Shown here piece after piece: positions 39,306-52,500 of a DNA stretch of 64,000 bases. The position numbers and the translations under genes were made by a program. Source of the DNA: Odontesthes bonariensis. Its lineage: Eukaryota > Chordata > Actinopteri > Atheriniformes > Atherinopsidae. The notes under the pieces were generated by a model, which was not told the origin of the DNA, did no database searches, and was given only the letters and a program-made list of their open reading frames with translations. The stretch lies in contig NC_134510.1 in the NCBI RefSeq assembly GCF_027942865.1, forward strand, positions 25,103,209-25,167,208, written 5' to 3'. Position 1 is the stretch's first letter. The number at the start of each line of letters is the position of its first letter.

Positions 39306-41065
39306 CCTGGTCAAGACTCATCTGCTGGTCTTCCCCTTTGTCTTCTTCCCTGATTCTGCTCACATTTTATTATCTGTTCAGATCTTCTGCTCTTCCTGCT
39401 CCTGAGAGTAGCGTTCTTCCCTTAAACTGCACAACGACAAGTCAGTTAGAGATGAAGAGATATATATATATATATATATATATATCTATATATATATATA
39501 TATATATTTATATATAGATATATATTATGGGGAGGAAAATAATCTAAAAAAAAAAGAATTGCTACTGACTAAAAGACTTTTACAATATTCCAGCCATTGT
39601 GAGACAATTCTCTTGCTAGCACTGCCCAAAGCTCAACAATCTATGTTGTAGATATGTGATATACGGTATATATGAATATATATATAAATGTTTAAAAAGT
39701 AACGCACAGTCACACAAACACACTTGAATAGACTGCACAAAAACACAGATCCACACAAAGGCCTTTTATTCTGATATATCAGTGGTTTTTCTCAGGCATC
39801 AATTGAGAGGATATTTGGCTGTTTCGCCCTTTAGCTTGTAGGTCAATCAATCCAGTCAGTGATTCGAGCTCTCAGGAAAAAGCAGGGACGCGCGCGCTGA
39901 GAAAGTTTGTAATTCTCAGCTGTCGCACGCAGACCTCACCCTCGAGTTTTAAATCCGCGGCTTGTCCTCACGACTGAACTGCCTTCACGGAGTGCTCCTA
40001 CATTGCGTAGAGTTGTATGAAATACAAGTTTATATGTACATGGGTGGCTTCACCTATAAATTCTGTTGAGTTTTTTTCTTCGGCCATCGAATAATGTACT
40101 TCAAGAACGCACACATCATCACTGCAGATACGTGCTATTTCTCCAGGTGCCGGTTTGTAAAGTCTACAAACTGTTCGTCTTTGCCTTCAGATGCATATTT
40201 ACAGTCTGCATGTGTTTGTGAAATGGATGCATACAGGTTTAACTGTCAACTAAAGGTTTGTTGGGTTTCTGCCTTGCTTTGTTTATCCTCCACTTCTTTA
40301 CCCTGTAGGTGCGGGCTTTTTGTACTGCTTTTGTAAAAGAAATGTTGGCGGGGGGGAGAATCAGACGGCAATAATTAACAAGCAGGAATTGTGTACTTTT
40401 AAAGCCATTTTTCTTTGTTGAAATGTGTTATTTTAAAATGGACAGACGTGATAGACCTCTTAGATTTGATGGAGATGTTTTGTAAGTATTTTATCAGTTG
40501 ATCTCTTTGTCTGTCTTTTGCTCTTCTCTGATTGGTATTTTGCGGTTTGATCAGGGTATGAAAGGATTCAAATGGAATGAATGCAGTTGAAAACAAGTGG
40601 ACCTGCAGGTGAAAATGTCCAGAAATACTTTGGTCAGTGTTTTTGTCCTCGTCGGAGGGACCGAGGACCGACTTTTTTGTTTGTTTTTTGTTAGGTTTTA
40701 CATCACAGAAGAACATTGTGGGACTAAAGGTCTCCCTCGTGTGATTTCTAAAACGTATGGAATTTAAAGTTACAGGTATCCGATGTCTGTGTGTAGCATT
40801 TGTGATGGCGGATGATGTCGGTGTGTGTAACCCGTGTAGACAACTATCTGGTTTTCATCTTCCAGAGGATGGTATGCTGGTGATTGTGTCGTCTTTGTTG
40901 TTGCTGAAAACCTCTACGATTGCTCTGTTATCCTCTTTTTTTTTTTTTTCACTTTTAGAAACACATATATATAAATATACTGTATATGTTTATGAAATTT
41001 TAAACGAGAGAAAGAAATGTTTGGGGGTGTTTTTTTTTGTATTAAATTGTTATATTGTCAACAGT
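39306..41065 (+). other. arnt: Probable arnt 3' UTR
   Basis: No coding sequence is recognisable. It contains an (AT)n tract at 39459-39522. The best end signal is ATTAAA at 41041-41046, followed by a TG/T-rich stretch (CCTGTGTTTTTGAC). The length (about 1.75 kb) is inferred. Confidence 0.45.
39459..39522. repeat. (AT)n microsatellite
   Basis: Tandem TA units with a few substitutions, in the arnt 3' UTR. Confidence 0.9.
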
Positions 41066-42046
41066 GAGGGAGTCGGCCTGTGTTTTTGACACGCACACAC
41101 AATCATTTGTATCCTCTGCTCATGACAGCCGTGCACTCAGCTGATCACACTCATGTAAGATTTAGACTCCTTCCTGTTGTCGGGAGCTTGTGAGGTTTTA
41201 GGTGCTTATCCGAGGAAACAAAAGCCAGCTTTGATTGGCCTGTATCTGTCTTCTTTCCTCTCAGCGTGTGTTGGTGTAGATCTGTGTGGCTCGGTTTCCT
41301 CTTTCATCCCTCCCTCCTCTCTTTCACAGGCCGGGGGTGGAAACCCATGGTTGTGTAAGGCAGGTTTGCTGCACCTTCTTTGGGTTGCACTTAAGTGGAA
41401 TTGTGGGTCTTTTAAATCCTGTTTGGTGTTTTTTTTAAAGACAACCCCTAATAGTTTTCTTTTTTGGGTCCAAATTGACCGTTTAGTATCTTTTCACTTC
41501 TTGTGTCTGTTAGTGGCATCAGAATACAAGCAATCTGCATTTTCTTCTCTTCAGGATCAGTTTCCAACCCCTTTTAAGTGGATTACCACGAAGGTGTCCT
41601 ATCCTCTTTCTCCTGAACCCCCTTTTTTTTTTTTTTTTTGGGCCATTTACTCTTAGGCCCAACAATAGCCCAATCAGAGTGTTTCTACATGCGCACCACA
41701 TAAAAACACACGTGTGCAACTGCATCAGATCCTGTGTCTGCTGAAGTGTCGTCTCCTGTAAAGGTCTTCGTCTCCTGAGGAGATGCGCTGGTTTTCTAAT
41801 CTCAGGAACAGTCCGATTGTTACCAAACTCCTTTTAAACAATTCATAGAGGACATGGGTGCCAAGTGAGGCTCAGTGTGGCCCCCAGATTATCTTGTTCT
41901 TTGTGAGGGCAACACACGTCGTTACTGGGAGGGGGAAACAACAGAAATAGATTAAAGAACGTAAGTTAAAGAGTACATGGAAGGTTTAAAACCATTAGAA
42001 GAGTAACTTTTGTTTAGTTGATAGACGCTTGTTGAGTTTTCTTGGC

Positions 42047-42232
42047 ATGGACCCTCCAGTTGTCCCTGCGACCTGGATGGATGTGGATGTGGACCTCGGT
42101 TTTGCCCTCTTTTTCTTTTTCCTCCTCTGCTCCTTCTTGTTGGTCACCATCATCCGCTGTGCTCAGCTGGTGCTGGACCCTTACAGCGCCGTCTCTGCGT
42201 CCGCATATCAGGAGGAGCAAACGGAGGAATGA
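42047..42232 (+). CDS. ctxnd2: Cortexin domain-containing small membrane protein (ctxnd2-like)
   Basis: A complete 61-codon frame in one exon, ATG at 42047 and TGA at 42230-42232. It reads MDPPVVPATWMDVDVDLGFA, then a single hydrophobic segment of about 20 residues (ALFFFFLLCSFLLVTII), then the cortexin hallmark IIRCAQLVLDPYSAV and a short acidic tail QEEQTEE. The VDVD...GFA lead-in plus the (I/V)RC(A)K/Q-x(3-4)-(D/N)PY motif is characteristic of the CTXND1/CTXND2 branch rather than cortexins 1-3, whose N-termini differ. Position between arnt and setdb1 agrees with human CTXND2 on 1q21, which is why I chose that symbol, although the DPYSA motif itself is closer to CTXND1. The family has no firmly established function; cortexins are brain-enriched single-pass proteins. 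An acceptor-like TTTGTTTAG ends at 42016, so a 5' noncoding exon is plausible. Easily missed because of its length. Confidence 0.82.
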   Translation: MDPPVVPATWMDVDVDLGFALFFFFLLCSFLLVTIIRCAQLVLDPYSAVSASAYQEEQTEE

Positions 42233-43558
42233 CGGAGACCAGCGACCACCTCAGGCTCCTCGTGAGGAATAAGAGAAACTGCACCCGCGAAGGGCGTTTT
42301 TGTGTCCGGTCCACGTGTTGGAGAAGGTTTAAAACTTTTGGTTTGAGGGAATTTTGGTGCCTTTTCTGCTCCACTGAAACTTTGTCCAAAAGCTGCACCT
42401 TCTAGTGATGTTAGGGCACAACATGGAGTTCATAAAGTGTTCCGCTTTGGAGGTGGTGGAGCCGAGGTCAGAAAACTCAACATTTTAGTGAACGCAACAA
42501 AATGTGAGTTAAACACAGTTAAAAATAAGTAAAACAACCCCCAAAACGTTTTTTTTTTTTTTTTGTTTACTTTCTGTGTTTTGTTTATATTTCTTTAGGT
42601 GTCATATTTTCTATTCTGTTGTTGTGTATGTTTTTAAAATACATTTTTGTGTTTCTTTGGATATGCTGTTGTGTTTTGCACCTCTTGGCCACTGTTTCTT
42701 TGCTAAATAGCATGTCTGGAAATACTACTCGCAGCTCCACCGCACAAAGTAGCAAAACAAAGTTGACCTTAATTTGTTCCAGGGAAAATATTCAAGACAG
42801 ACTTTGCCATCTGCTCATCACAGCAGAATCTGCACGGTGGAAGCTCTCTGATGCAAACAAAAGCCAGTCCCTTCCACAATAACAAAGAGCAGATGTTCAA
42901 AAGATCTCAATGTAAAACAGATGCTCAGTTCTTTCCATTTAAATGTTTTCACTTTGTTTTGGAGATTTAGCACAAAATAATCTGTTTAATCAGCTTGAAA
43001 GAAGTTTGGAAACTTAGTGGGTTTAGTGCTTTTTTTGTGTGTTTTTTCTCTCCAAATCCATCACTTGAAACAGCCGCTTTTCAAAGATCTTAACGTTTGG
43101 GACCTCAGACGAATGTTGAGAGGAATATGTTTGGTTAAAACTCCTTCTCCATAAGAGATGGGACTCTGTAGAATTTCAATTTTAAAGACTAAAATGTTTG
43201 CTAAATCATTAATGATTTAGCAAACATTTTAGAACAATATTCAGGAGAGAACGGCGCAAAGACAACAGATGAGTGAGTTGAAATGTGCTTACTTTTAAAG
43301 CAGTTAGTCTCCTTTTGAATTTAATACCAGAAACAAGGTTTTAAAAAATTGTTGGGGAGCATGTTGCTGACGTAAAATTACCCGACAACAAACATGGATA
43401 ACCCCTCCGGTGGGTGGAGTTTTCTTCCTTCACAGTCATCAGAGCGACCCGACACCGCCCACTTCGGATAACCTGGGATGCAAAAGCATGCGAATCCCAT
43501 TGTAGCTACTAGCCGGTAGCATTAGCAAAAAGCTAATTTTATATCTGCGCCAGACAGG
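42233..43558. other. ctxnd2 3' side and setdb1 upstream region
   Basis: No further conserved reading frame. A 44-bp perfect palindrome lies at 43189-43232, and the setdb1 promoter region occupies roughly the last 250 bp. Confidence 0.5.
43189..43232. repeat. 44-bp perfect palindrome without spacer
   Basis: CTAAAATGTTTGCTAAATCA then TTAA, then the exact reverse complement, with the centre at CATTAATG. It would form a cruciform or hairpin with 22-bp arms. It lies about 330 bp upstream of the setdb1 ATG. Confidence 0.95.
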
Positions 43559-46500
43559 ATGGAAAACAGTGAGGGGTGAGTGGTTTTCAGATCAGGTATT
43601 AGTTGCACCGTCTGTTTTTTCTTTGTGAGCCACTCCACTCGACACAAAAGTGTTTATTTCCCAGTCACTTGCATCAGTTATTCTTCATGTGAGACATTTT
43701 TTTTTGCTTATGCTAAGCTAACGAGCTAGCATGTTCCCTCCTGCATCAAGATGCGGTTTGTCTCCTCGCTGCCCAACTTGCTCGCAATTAAGTGTTTATT
43801 AACTCGTGGCGGTTTACTTTAACACTCACTCTGACATATAATAGGTTATTAATCCCTGTTATTATATTAGAAATGTGATTTTTCTACGTGTCCCACTTCG
43901 TGCTAACAAGTTCAAGGCAAACGTTTAATTAACTCCTGAAGCATCTTTACAATTATTTTCTTTTGTTTTATAGATTTATATGCAAAGCAGATGTTAGTCA
44001 TTTACCTTATCAATCCAAATTTATTTGCGTCCATGTTTTTACTCGTGAAGTGCATCTTCTTTCCATGTGTGATTGTCTTGTAAACAAAACCTTTGATACG
44101 TAAATTTGTTTCTTCATCTATTTCAATCCGTTAAATGATTAAAGATGTTTTGCATCTTTACTACATTTTTACAACTCGTCTCATTAGTTTGCATGCATTT
44201 GTACTGTTTTTACCTCGGAAGATCATAAGCTATATGCAAAAGGAGATATCAGAAACAGCAACTGTCCCTACAAACCTGCCCTGTTCAGACAGGATGATAG
44301 AGTAATGTTGATCAGGTAGGTGCACACATGCAAGGAATATGTCTCCGGTTAACTTAGCTCTCAGTACAAACACAAGATATAGTCCATACACATGTACAAA
44401 GATTGGAGAAATAATGGAGGTTAGTGCAATGATACTATATGATACGTGACAAACGATTCTGTCAATATGACAGTTGAATTGGGCCTTACAGACTTATCCT
44501 GGCACTGCAGATCAGACTTTGAATAAACATTAGCGTGATTTTTAGGTTGGATGACTTTCTCACAACCACATGCACTCAGTTAAAGATACACCATGTAGCG
44601 GGAAAAAAACTGCACAGTCCTGCAACAAATCCCACCTGCGTACCCGAAACATTTTATGATGATCGATCAGGACGTGTGGCGCTGCTGAACTGTTATACTA
44701 ATCGGTATTTTTATGTGGTCCCAAAATACGAAACAAAATGCCACTGAACAAAACCAAAATCACCATAACATCCCAGAAAATAACTGAAGTTTCTGTAGTT
44801 TTGTTTTGCTTTCCTTTGCAGAAGCCATGATTTAGTTGCTGTGTTTTGCAGGGCCACCAGACATCTGTTTTTGTTCAGTAATGGTGTAGTTATTTGTGTT
44901 TAAGGTTCAGAATTTTATATAATTGAACTGGGTTTGTTCTGTAAACACAAGGCCAGTACCTTGCATTGTGTGCATCTACTGCCGCAGGTGTGTGAACTTG
45001 TGCAAATGGATGAACTTGTGTTCCCTCCTCAGAATGGAGGTGGACGGCTGGGACCCGAGTCTGGAGGAGGAGTTGGGTATCTCTCTCGATGAGCTGAAGA
45101 AGTGGATTGAAGAAGCTGTGGAGAACAGTGATATTGTGCGGAAGAAAAAGGCTCAGCTGACCGAGCTTAAGGAGTGGGTGGAGCAGAAAGAGGAGGAGGA
45201 GACGAAGACAGAGATGCTTCTCAGCGATGCCAATCAGTGAGAAGGAATTTACTTTTCCTCAGCAAGTGGTGTGTTTGTGTTTTCAGACCCGCTCACGTCT
45301 TTCCTCTCCACTCTCCTGTAGGTCTGTCTTAGAGTGTGAGAAGCTGGTCAAGGCAGCTTATCGAACGAACGGCCTTGTCTACCGTGAGAGCAGCTCGGAG
45401 GACGAGGGAGGCGGAGGAAACACGCTGCCCTCTGAAGTCATTGAGATAGATGATGATGACGACGATGACGTCATTGCTGTGGGCTGTTGTAAGTCGTGGC
45501 GTTTTGTAAAGGGATGAGTTACCATTCAGTGCTACAAATCATTGTAAATAATGAGGTCATAATTTATCTTTCTCCTCTCTTCTGCACCATCAGTGGTTCC
45601 TCCAAAGAAGACTTTAACTCCTGCCAAAGACCCAGCGGTGAGAGCATAGAAATAAGTCTGTTTTTTTTCCCATACTTCACCTCTTATTGTTTCCGATGAC
45701 CGTCTGGATTGAATAATTATGTTATTTGATTAACACTCTTTATGTAAAATTCCCTGATATTTAAAAATTTATTGGATGGAGTCTCTCTGCCAGTTAAAAC
45801 CATCTCTTGAATTACATTTAGCTTTTTGTTGAGACTCAAGATAAACAATCACAGTCACGTGAAAAAGAAAGTACAGCCTCTGTCAGCAAACCTTGGGTTT
45901 TTCTATCAAAACAAACCACAAGACTTTTGGAACTATGCTGGACAGATGAGACCAAAGTGGAGATGTTTGGTCATAATACACAGCAGCACATCAGCACCAA
46001 CACCTCATACCAACTGTCAAGCACGGGAGTGGAGGGCTGATGATTTGGGCTTGTTTAGCAGGTGCAGGACCTGGACTCCTCTGAGGCTGTATTTATCTCA
46101 TTTTAATAGCTGGTAAGGACCAGATGATACTTTCTGTTGTCCTCCTGTGTAAAACCTTAAAGAGGGTGAACTTTCTTTTTCACATGACTGTCAATGTTTT
46201 ATCCCTGTCTACCTTTAGACCAAATAAGTTAGCTTTTTAAAAGGTGACAGGCTACACAAGATGAGATCCATTTTAGTAAGATAGAATGCTGTATAATTCG
46301 ACGGATAACACATTTAAGTTCAGTTTTCTCTGATTCCCATGTGACAAACAGTTAGGTCAGGCTGATCATCAAAGGTAAAACTATGCTGCGCTGTTATTTA
46401 TTTGATGCCACCATTCTTCTGACCAGTTAATCAGATGCTCAAATGAAACCACGGTTAATTTGCCTGCCAAGTAAATGTTACAAGGTCCAACCTTCTAGAA

Positions 46501-49500
46501 AGATTTCCATTGCAAAATGTTACATAAAAGGACCGAGGTGGCCATTTTAGCACGGTACCACCACGTTCAACTGGCATCCGATTAGTGGTGCGTAATGCGT
46601 GCCTGAAGGTGGCTTATTTGGTGCCCAGAAAGGGGAAAAGGGCAGGGATAAGACATCATTAACGGGAACAGTCATGTTCAGTTGTGGAAGAACAAAACGG
46701 TTTCAAAGAGAACTGCTCACACCTTTGCTAGAAAGAGAAGTGAAAGCCTCTGTGTGACTGCAAAAGACTTTCAGAGGCAAGATGGGAAGGTTTTGCCATG
46801 GCCTCCACAGACCTCTGGCCTAAACATTCAGTAGTTGAAAGTCTGTGGACAGATCTCTCAAGATGGATCTAGATTCTTACAGAACCCTTTAAGAGTTCTG
46901 AAGGAAGAATTAGTAAAATAATGCAAAAGTGTTGATAAGCTGGTACTTGCCAAAATGTGGCCAAACTTTAGTATTCCAGTGTATATTTTCAAACAAATTG
47001 ACTTAAATCTAAGACATGGATAATCAGTGTTAGTGTATATTATAGGTTCCAAGTGATAAGCAATAAATAATGTTATTTCCACAATATTATTGGGTAAAGC
47101 TTTGTACAAAAGCAGCCAGAAGCAGATGAATTCTTGAAATTAAGACAAATCTTTTTGCAAAGTTCTGCAGCATACAAGATTTTCAGCATTTAAGATATTC
47201 ACCTGGCTGATTAGGTTATGGATCATTCATAAAAGAATAGCTTTTCATGTCTGTTATGAAGTAGACTTTTGCTCATTGCTGTAACCTGTTCTCTATCTAT
47301 GACACCAGTTAAAAGAGGCCTCCGCAGTTCTACAAAAAACCTCCCAGCAGGTGCAGAAGTTGGTCCAAATTGCCTGCAAGGCTTCACCTGCTGCTTCGTT
47401 GCTTCGACCTTCAGCACAGTCTTCAGCTCTGTCAGGTGAGCACACACTAAGGTACACGTGTCACACCTTTTAGGAGGCATAATTGATACCAATGTGTTTG
47501 GCTTTTCGACCCTTCAGGCATTCAGAGTTCAGGACCGTCAGTGTTCGTATCCCAGGCTCCATCTCAAGCTCTGACCCAGCCGAACCCTAACGTGAAGGAA
47601 GATGAGCTCAAGATCGGAATGAGCATTTTAGGAAAGAAACGCACTAAGACGTGGCACAGAGGCACCCTCGTTGCTATCAACCCTGTTGGTGTGTTTTCCT
47701 CCTCTGGTTTCTTTTTTGAGTTACTTTGAAAGTCATTTTAAGCATTCAGCGCTTCAGGCTGCTGAAATATTTTGCACTTGGCCCCTTTTTTCCTCAACTT
47801 GCTGTATCTCTGATTTGTCTGTATGCAGGAAATGGCATATTCAAGTATAAAGTGAAGTTTGATAAAGGCAAAAGTCTGCTGTCTGGAAATCATGTGGCGT
47901 TTGACTATAACCCAACACTGGAGAGTCTGTTTGTCGGGGCTCGTGTAGTCGCCAAGTACAAGGACGGCAACCTGGTGTGGCTCTATGCAGGAATCGTAGC
48001 AGAGATGCCCAACACCAAGAATCGCATGAGGTGGGTGGAAACAAATCTGAAGACGTGTTCAGGTGCCGATTTACTACGTGAGTTCATTAATGTTCCCGTG
48101 TGTGTTTCAGATTTCTGATCTTCTTTGACGACGGCTACGCTTCATATGTGATACTGCCTGAACTCTACCCAGTTTGCAGACCATGTAGGAGCATTTCTCA
48201 GGTTTTCTTTGATCTAAAGAAAAGCCCTTGTCTGTGGGAAACGGGTAAATAAAATAAGATTATTTCTTTTGATAGTAAAACATACTTGGGAGGACATCGA
48301 AGATGCTTCTTGTCGAGACTTCATCGAGGAGTACATCTCAGCCTATCCCAGCAGGCCAATGGTGCTCCTGAAAGTCGGCCAGATAATCAAAACGGAGTGG
48401 GAGGGAACCTGGTGGAAGAGCAAAGTGGAGGAAGTGGATGGCAGCTTGGTCAAGATTCTCTTTTTGGTATGCCAGCGCCAGAATTATTTCTTATTTTTGT
48501 GACAAAGATTCAGCAAACAGCTTTTATCCTGAGATGAGAACTAAAACTAAGAAAACATCAACATGTAAATGGGGTTTTGTCCTCTTACCGTGTAATAGAC
48601 AATGACATTTGTAACCACGGTAACAACACTCAAAGGAAATACCTCGTCTCAGATGATTTAGGCAATTTAAAACTCGACTAACACTAAAACCTCACTTAAG
48701 CTAACTATAAAACCAAAGGACAAATTTGCACGCAAGTGTCTGTGTTGATCAAATACCCCAAATCGTTCCCTCTCTGTGGGGTGAGATTCGATGCAGACGG
48801 TAAACGAGCCCTCGATGGGGTGAAGATGAAACCGTCTTTACTATGACTGCAAGTGAGAAGGTGTTCCGGTTTGAATAAATATCTGAATAACTGTTGTCTG
48901 CAGCAGTTGACAGGCTGAATTTGTTGTGTCGCGTGGTGTTGAGCAGGATGACAAGAGGAGTGAGTGGATTTACAGAGGATCCACCAGATTGGAGCCCATG
49001 TTCAACCTGAAAATGACAACAGCAAACACCCACGAGAAGAAGCTGGCTGGCCAGCAGAGGACGAGGCCTAACATGGGTAACGCAACACACCCCTTCAGAC
49101 CAACGTCCACACAGATATAAACACTACTGTGGAGCTAAAGTGTTTGGGACAGAGTCGCGTGTTTCTTTGAGTTCCCCCTCTGTTCGTTAGGCGTAAAATT
49201 CTAAATAAAAACAATTCGGACATGATTAAAGTGCTCAGGCCAGACTTTAATTTTAAGTAGTTTTAATATATTTCAGTTCCATTGTGTAGAAATGACAACG
49301 CTTTTTATACATAGTCCCTTCATTACAGGCCACCGTGAAAGTTGCCATTATTCAACATGAGGTGAGTAGCTGTGTCAGTGAAAGTCAGAGAAGCTGTTAT
49401 GAGGCTGAAGAACAAGAGTAACCATTAGAAACATTGGTCAAACTGTAGGATTATCAACATGACCTGTCTGGAACATCATTAAGAGGAAAGAATGAACCGG

Positions 49501-52500
49501 TGAGACTTCCACAACTGATGAGACTGAGGAGCAGGGGGGCAACTCAAAGAAAAATGTGGCTTTGTCCCAAACATTATGGAGAGCACTGCATATTAAAGCA
49601 GTGCTCTCCATAATGTTTGGGTATAATTAAAGTATTAATACATTTTCTGTTATTTAACCATCATTTATACAAGTAAAGCCATTGATACACGGAGGCTCAT
49701 TCTCAAGAGACCTATTTTGAAAAGAGATGCAATAAAACACATTAATAATTCATGAAAAATTCACTTGGAAAAGGCTTTCTGTTAAGATGATATGTGAGCA
49801 TCCTTAGTCGTGTGTGTTGTTTATTTAATGTTGACTAATTATTTAGAGGCCTTTTTTTAATCTCTAGGGGCATTAAGAAGTAAAGGTCCAGTAGTTCAGT
49901 ACACCGGGGTGGAACATGTTGGAGGGTCACCTGTCAAAGCACCGCCGGCCTCACCCAGTCAGCCTTCAACAACGCCACAGCTTCAACAACGCCCGCAGCC
50001 CCAGCAGCCCCAGCAGCCCCAGCAGCCCCAACAGCCTCAACAGCCTCAACAGCCTCAACAGCCTCAACAGCCTCAGCAGCCCCAGCACCCCCAACAGCCC
50101 CAGCAGCTCCAGCAGCCCCAACAGCCCCAACAGCTCCAGCAGCTCCAGCCGCCCCAGCAGCCCCAGCAAACCCCCCACAGCACACAAACTGTACAGCCAC
50201 CACGTGTTGAGTAAGTCTGCTTATAAAAAAGCTACAGACACTACTAATGCTATTATAGTTAAAATCGTTATATACTAAAAGCAAGGCTACGATACAGTCG
50301 TATTTGTTGACCAGAATAGCATTACAATCCTGCAAATGTTCAGTCAGAGCTTCATCAATCAGATCATTTTCACACTCGTTTTTATTGAAATGTTTTATCA
50401 AAGGATCAAACTGATCAATCATAGCAACTTCATACTGATTTGTAGTGATCCTACCCTCCAAGTGGACCCAACCAGTGTCAGAACAGACACGTTCTCTCAC
50501 TAAAGGGGTCAAAGACTCAGGTTTTTCTGATACTTTGTTGATTACTGGTTGAAGAGAAATTAAGTTCAAAGCATTTCCTTCCTTGATTGTCATGTGTGGT
50601 AGCAGCCAGCGAAAAATGTACGAGCTTGGCGGCTTGATGAGGAGCAGCAGGAAAACTGGAATGTCAATTTTATTGTTTTCACCAGTACGAGCTAGCAGGA
50701 ACAACTAACACTTGCATGGCTTTAAGACTATATGGGCAGACAGAGACTGCAGATAGAGCAGTAAAAGTAAAGGAGCGATCGCAGTTCTTGTGTACATCAG
50801 ATGGCAAATTATTGGACATGTCACTGATAAAGAGCCTCTCTGCACCCTGGACGTTGAACTGTTTTACCTGCCAAACGGCTAACACAACTTTTAACTTTGA
50901 GTTAGTACGGAGCGCGATCGTGAGAGAAAGAGAAAAACTTTTAATATAGGGGCGGGCTATCTATTATATATTCACTTTTCCGCTAAAGCTCCAGAGCTAA
51001 GTGTGGACCTGTGTTGGTCAACAAACGAAGGCAGGATTTGGAGAAGTGAGTGTGGTACAGTTGGCTCCAACGTACACTTTGTTATCGCCAGCCAAACTAA
51101 AGCTGAGCCGGACTAAGAAAAGAATAAGTAAGAGTAAACTTTCACAGGATGTTTGAAGATGCAGAAATCCAGTGGCAGAACTTGGCTGCCCTTGGTAAGT
51201 GCCAGTTATTTTTGTTTTGTTTTTTCCAGAAAACAACAATACTGTTAAGTTACCGTTATAGCCGTTAGCTAACCATCAACTGGTTCTCCCAAAACATTAA
51301 CAGTAAAAGGATTTTAACTTGACCTTTTTTCCAGCCCTTTTTTATTATATATTTATTTGTTCTTTTACTGTATGTAACAATACAATGTGGTTTCAGGGTT
51401 TGGGGTGTTAACTTTTATTACATATTTACATGTGTTGCTCCTAACTGTCTTAAAGGAACAAACACCAGATGGCAAAGAAAAGTACTTCTCCGTTTATCCC
51501 CGGGGTGGGGGGCACCCACGCCTCCAAACTCCTGCAGTTTACATCCACCACCCTCTCAAGGTGAGGTCACCTTTTTGTACAACTTTGTGTGTTTACGGTA
51601 AATAAAAACTGAATGAAGGGATTTGCGAAACTAATTTAGACCCTTTTATTAAAAATGGCTCAAAGACAAAACATCAGTTTTGTGTGACTGTGACTCCATT
51701 GGTAGCCATTTCTTTGTTCATTTATTTTTTTTTTACAAACGAACAGAATGTGTGGACTTAGTCCTGAGAGAGTTATTCACACATGCACCACACAGCAGCA
51801 GAGTCTTAACATGCTTACTTTCTCACAACTGGAAATACTCCAGACTAGAGCCTAGCAGGCAGGGCGGGATGTAGTGGAAATCATTTGTTGGCATGGCAGA
51901 TGAGGCTTTATCTCTCTATCTGTAATGACGACTGATTTTATGTTGACACTTTACTAAATGCACACATATTTGCACTATCAATAACAAGTGGAAAGCAACA
52001 TATAGGCAGGCAGAAGATAACAAAGCAGCGGTGTTTGTCAGACATCTTGCTTTTCATAGATTCTTCCAGAAAAGCCCTAGTTTCACAACAACAGCACAAC
52101 TCTGTAAGAGTCCAGTTACTCAACTGGCCAGACTGCAGTACAGACCTGTTGTAAACATTTGGTGCATTGTGATTAAAAAAAATGTTGACAAAGGACGTCC
52201 CAAACTGGAATTTGGAACGTAGAATCTGATATCGGTCAGGAGTAGGACATTTGTTTATCAGAGCTGACGCAGCACAGTGGTGAACATGCCCCCACATTTT
52301 TTTTTTTTTTATTCATTTTGTTAACACGGTGCTGAAATCAAATTGAGTGAGCATATATTTTTAATGCGCTGTCTCTTCATTATGTCAAGTTGAATACATA
52401 ATGATTTGCAATTCATTGTATTTTGTTTTTATTTGTCCTAACCGTTTGTGGGACTTAATGATATGCTGCACATAAATGAGCCTCATTTTATGAGCTCAGT

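Noticed and set aside
41177-41656. 159-codon plus-strand frame between arnt and ctxnd2
   Set aside because: No domain, biased composition (poly-Phe from a T tract) and no supporting splice sites; starts without an ATG.
43480-43515. Possible ZNF143-type motif (GCATGCGAATCCCATTGTAG) at the setdb1 promoter
   Set aside because: It resembles the ACTACAATTCCCA-type motif only loosely in reverse complement, with a mismatched core; not strong enough to call.
49934-50704. 256-codon minus-strand frame including Gly-Ala repeats
   Set aside because: The part over 49934-50210 is the antisense of the setdb1 Q-Q-P exon, which is clearly coding on the + strand. Only the part beyond 50282 is kept as a separate observation.
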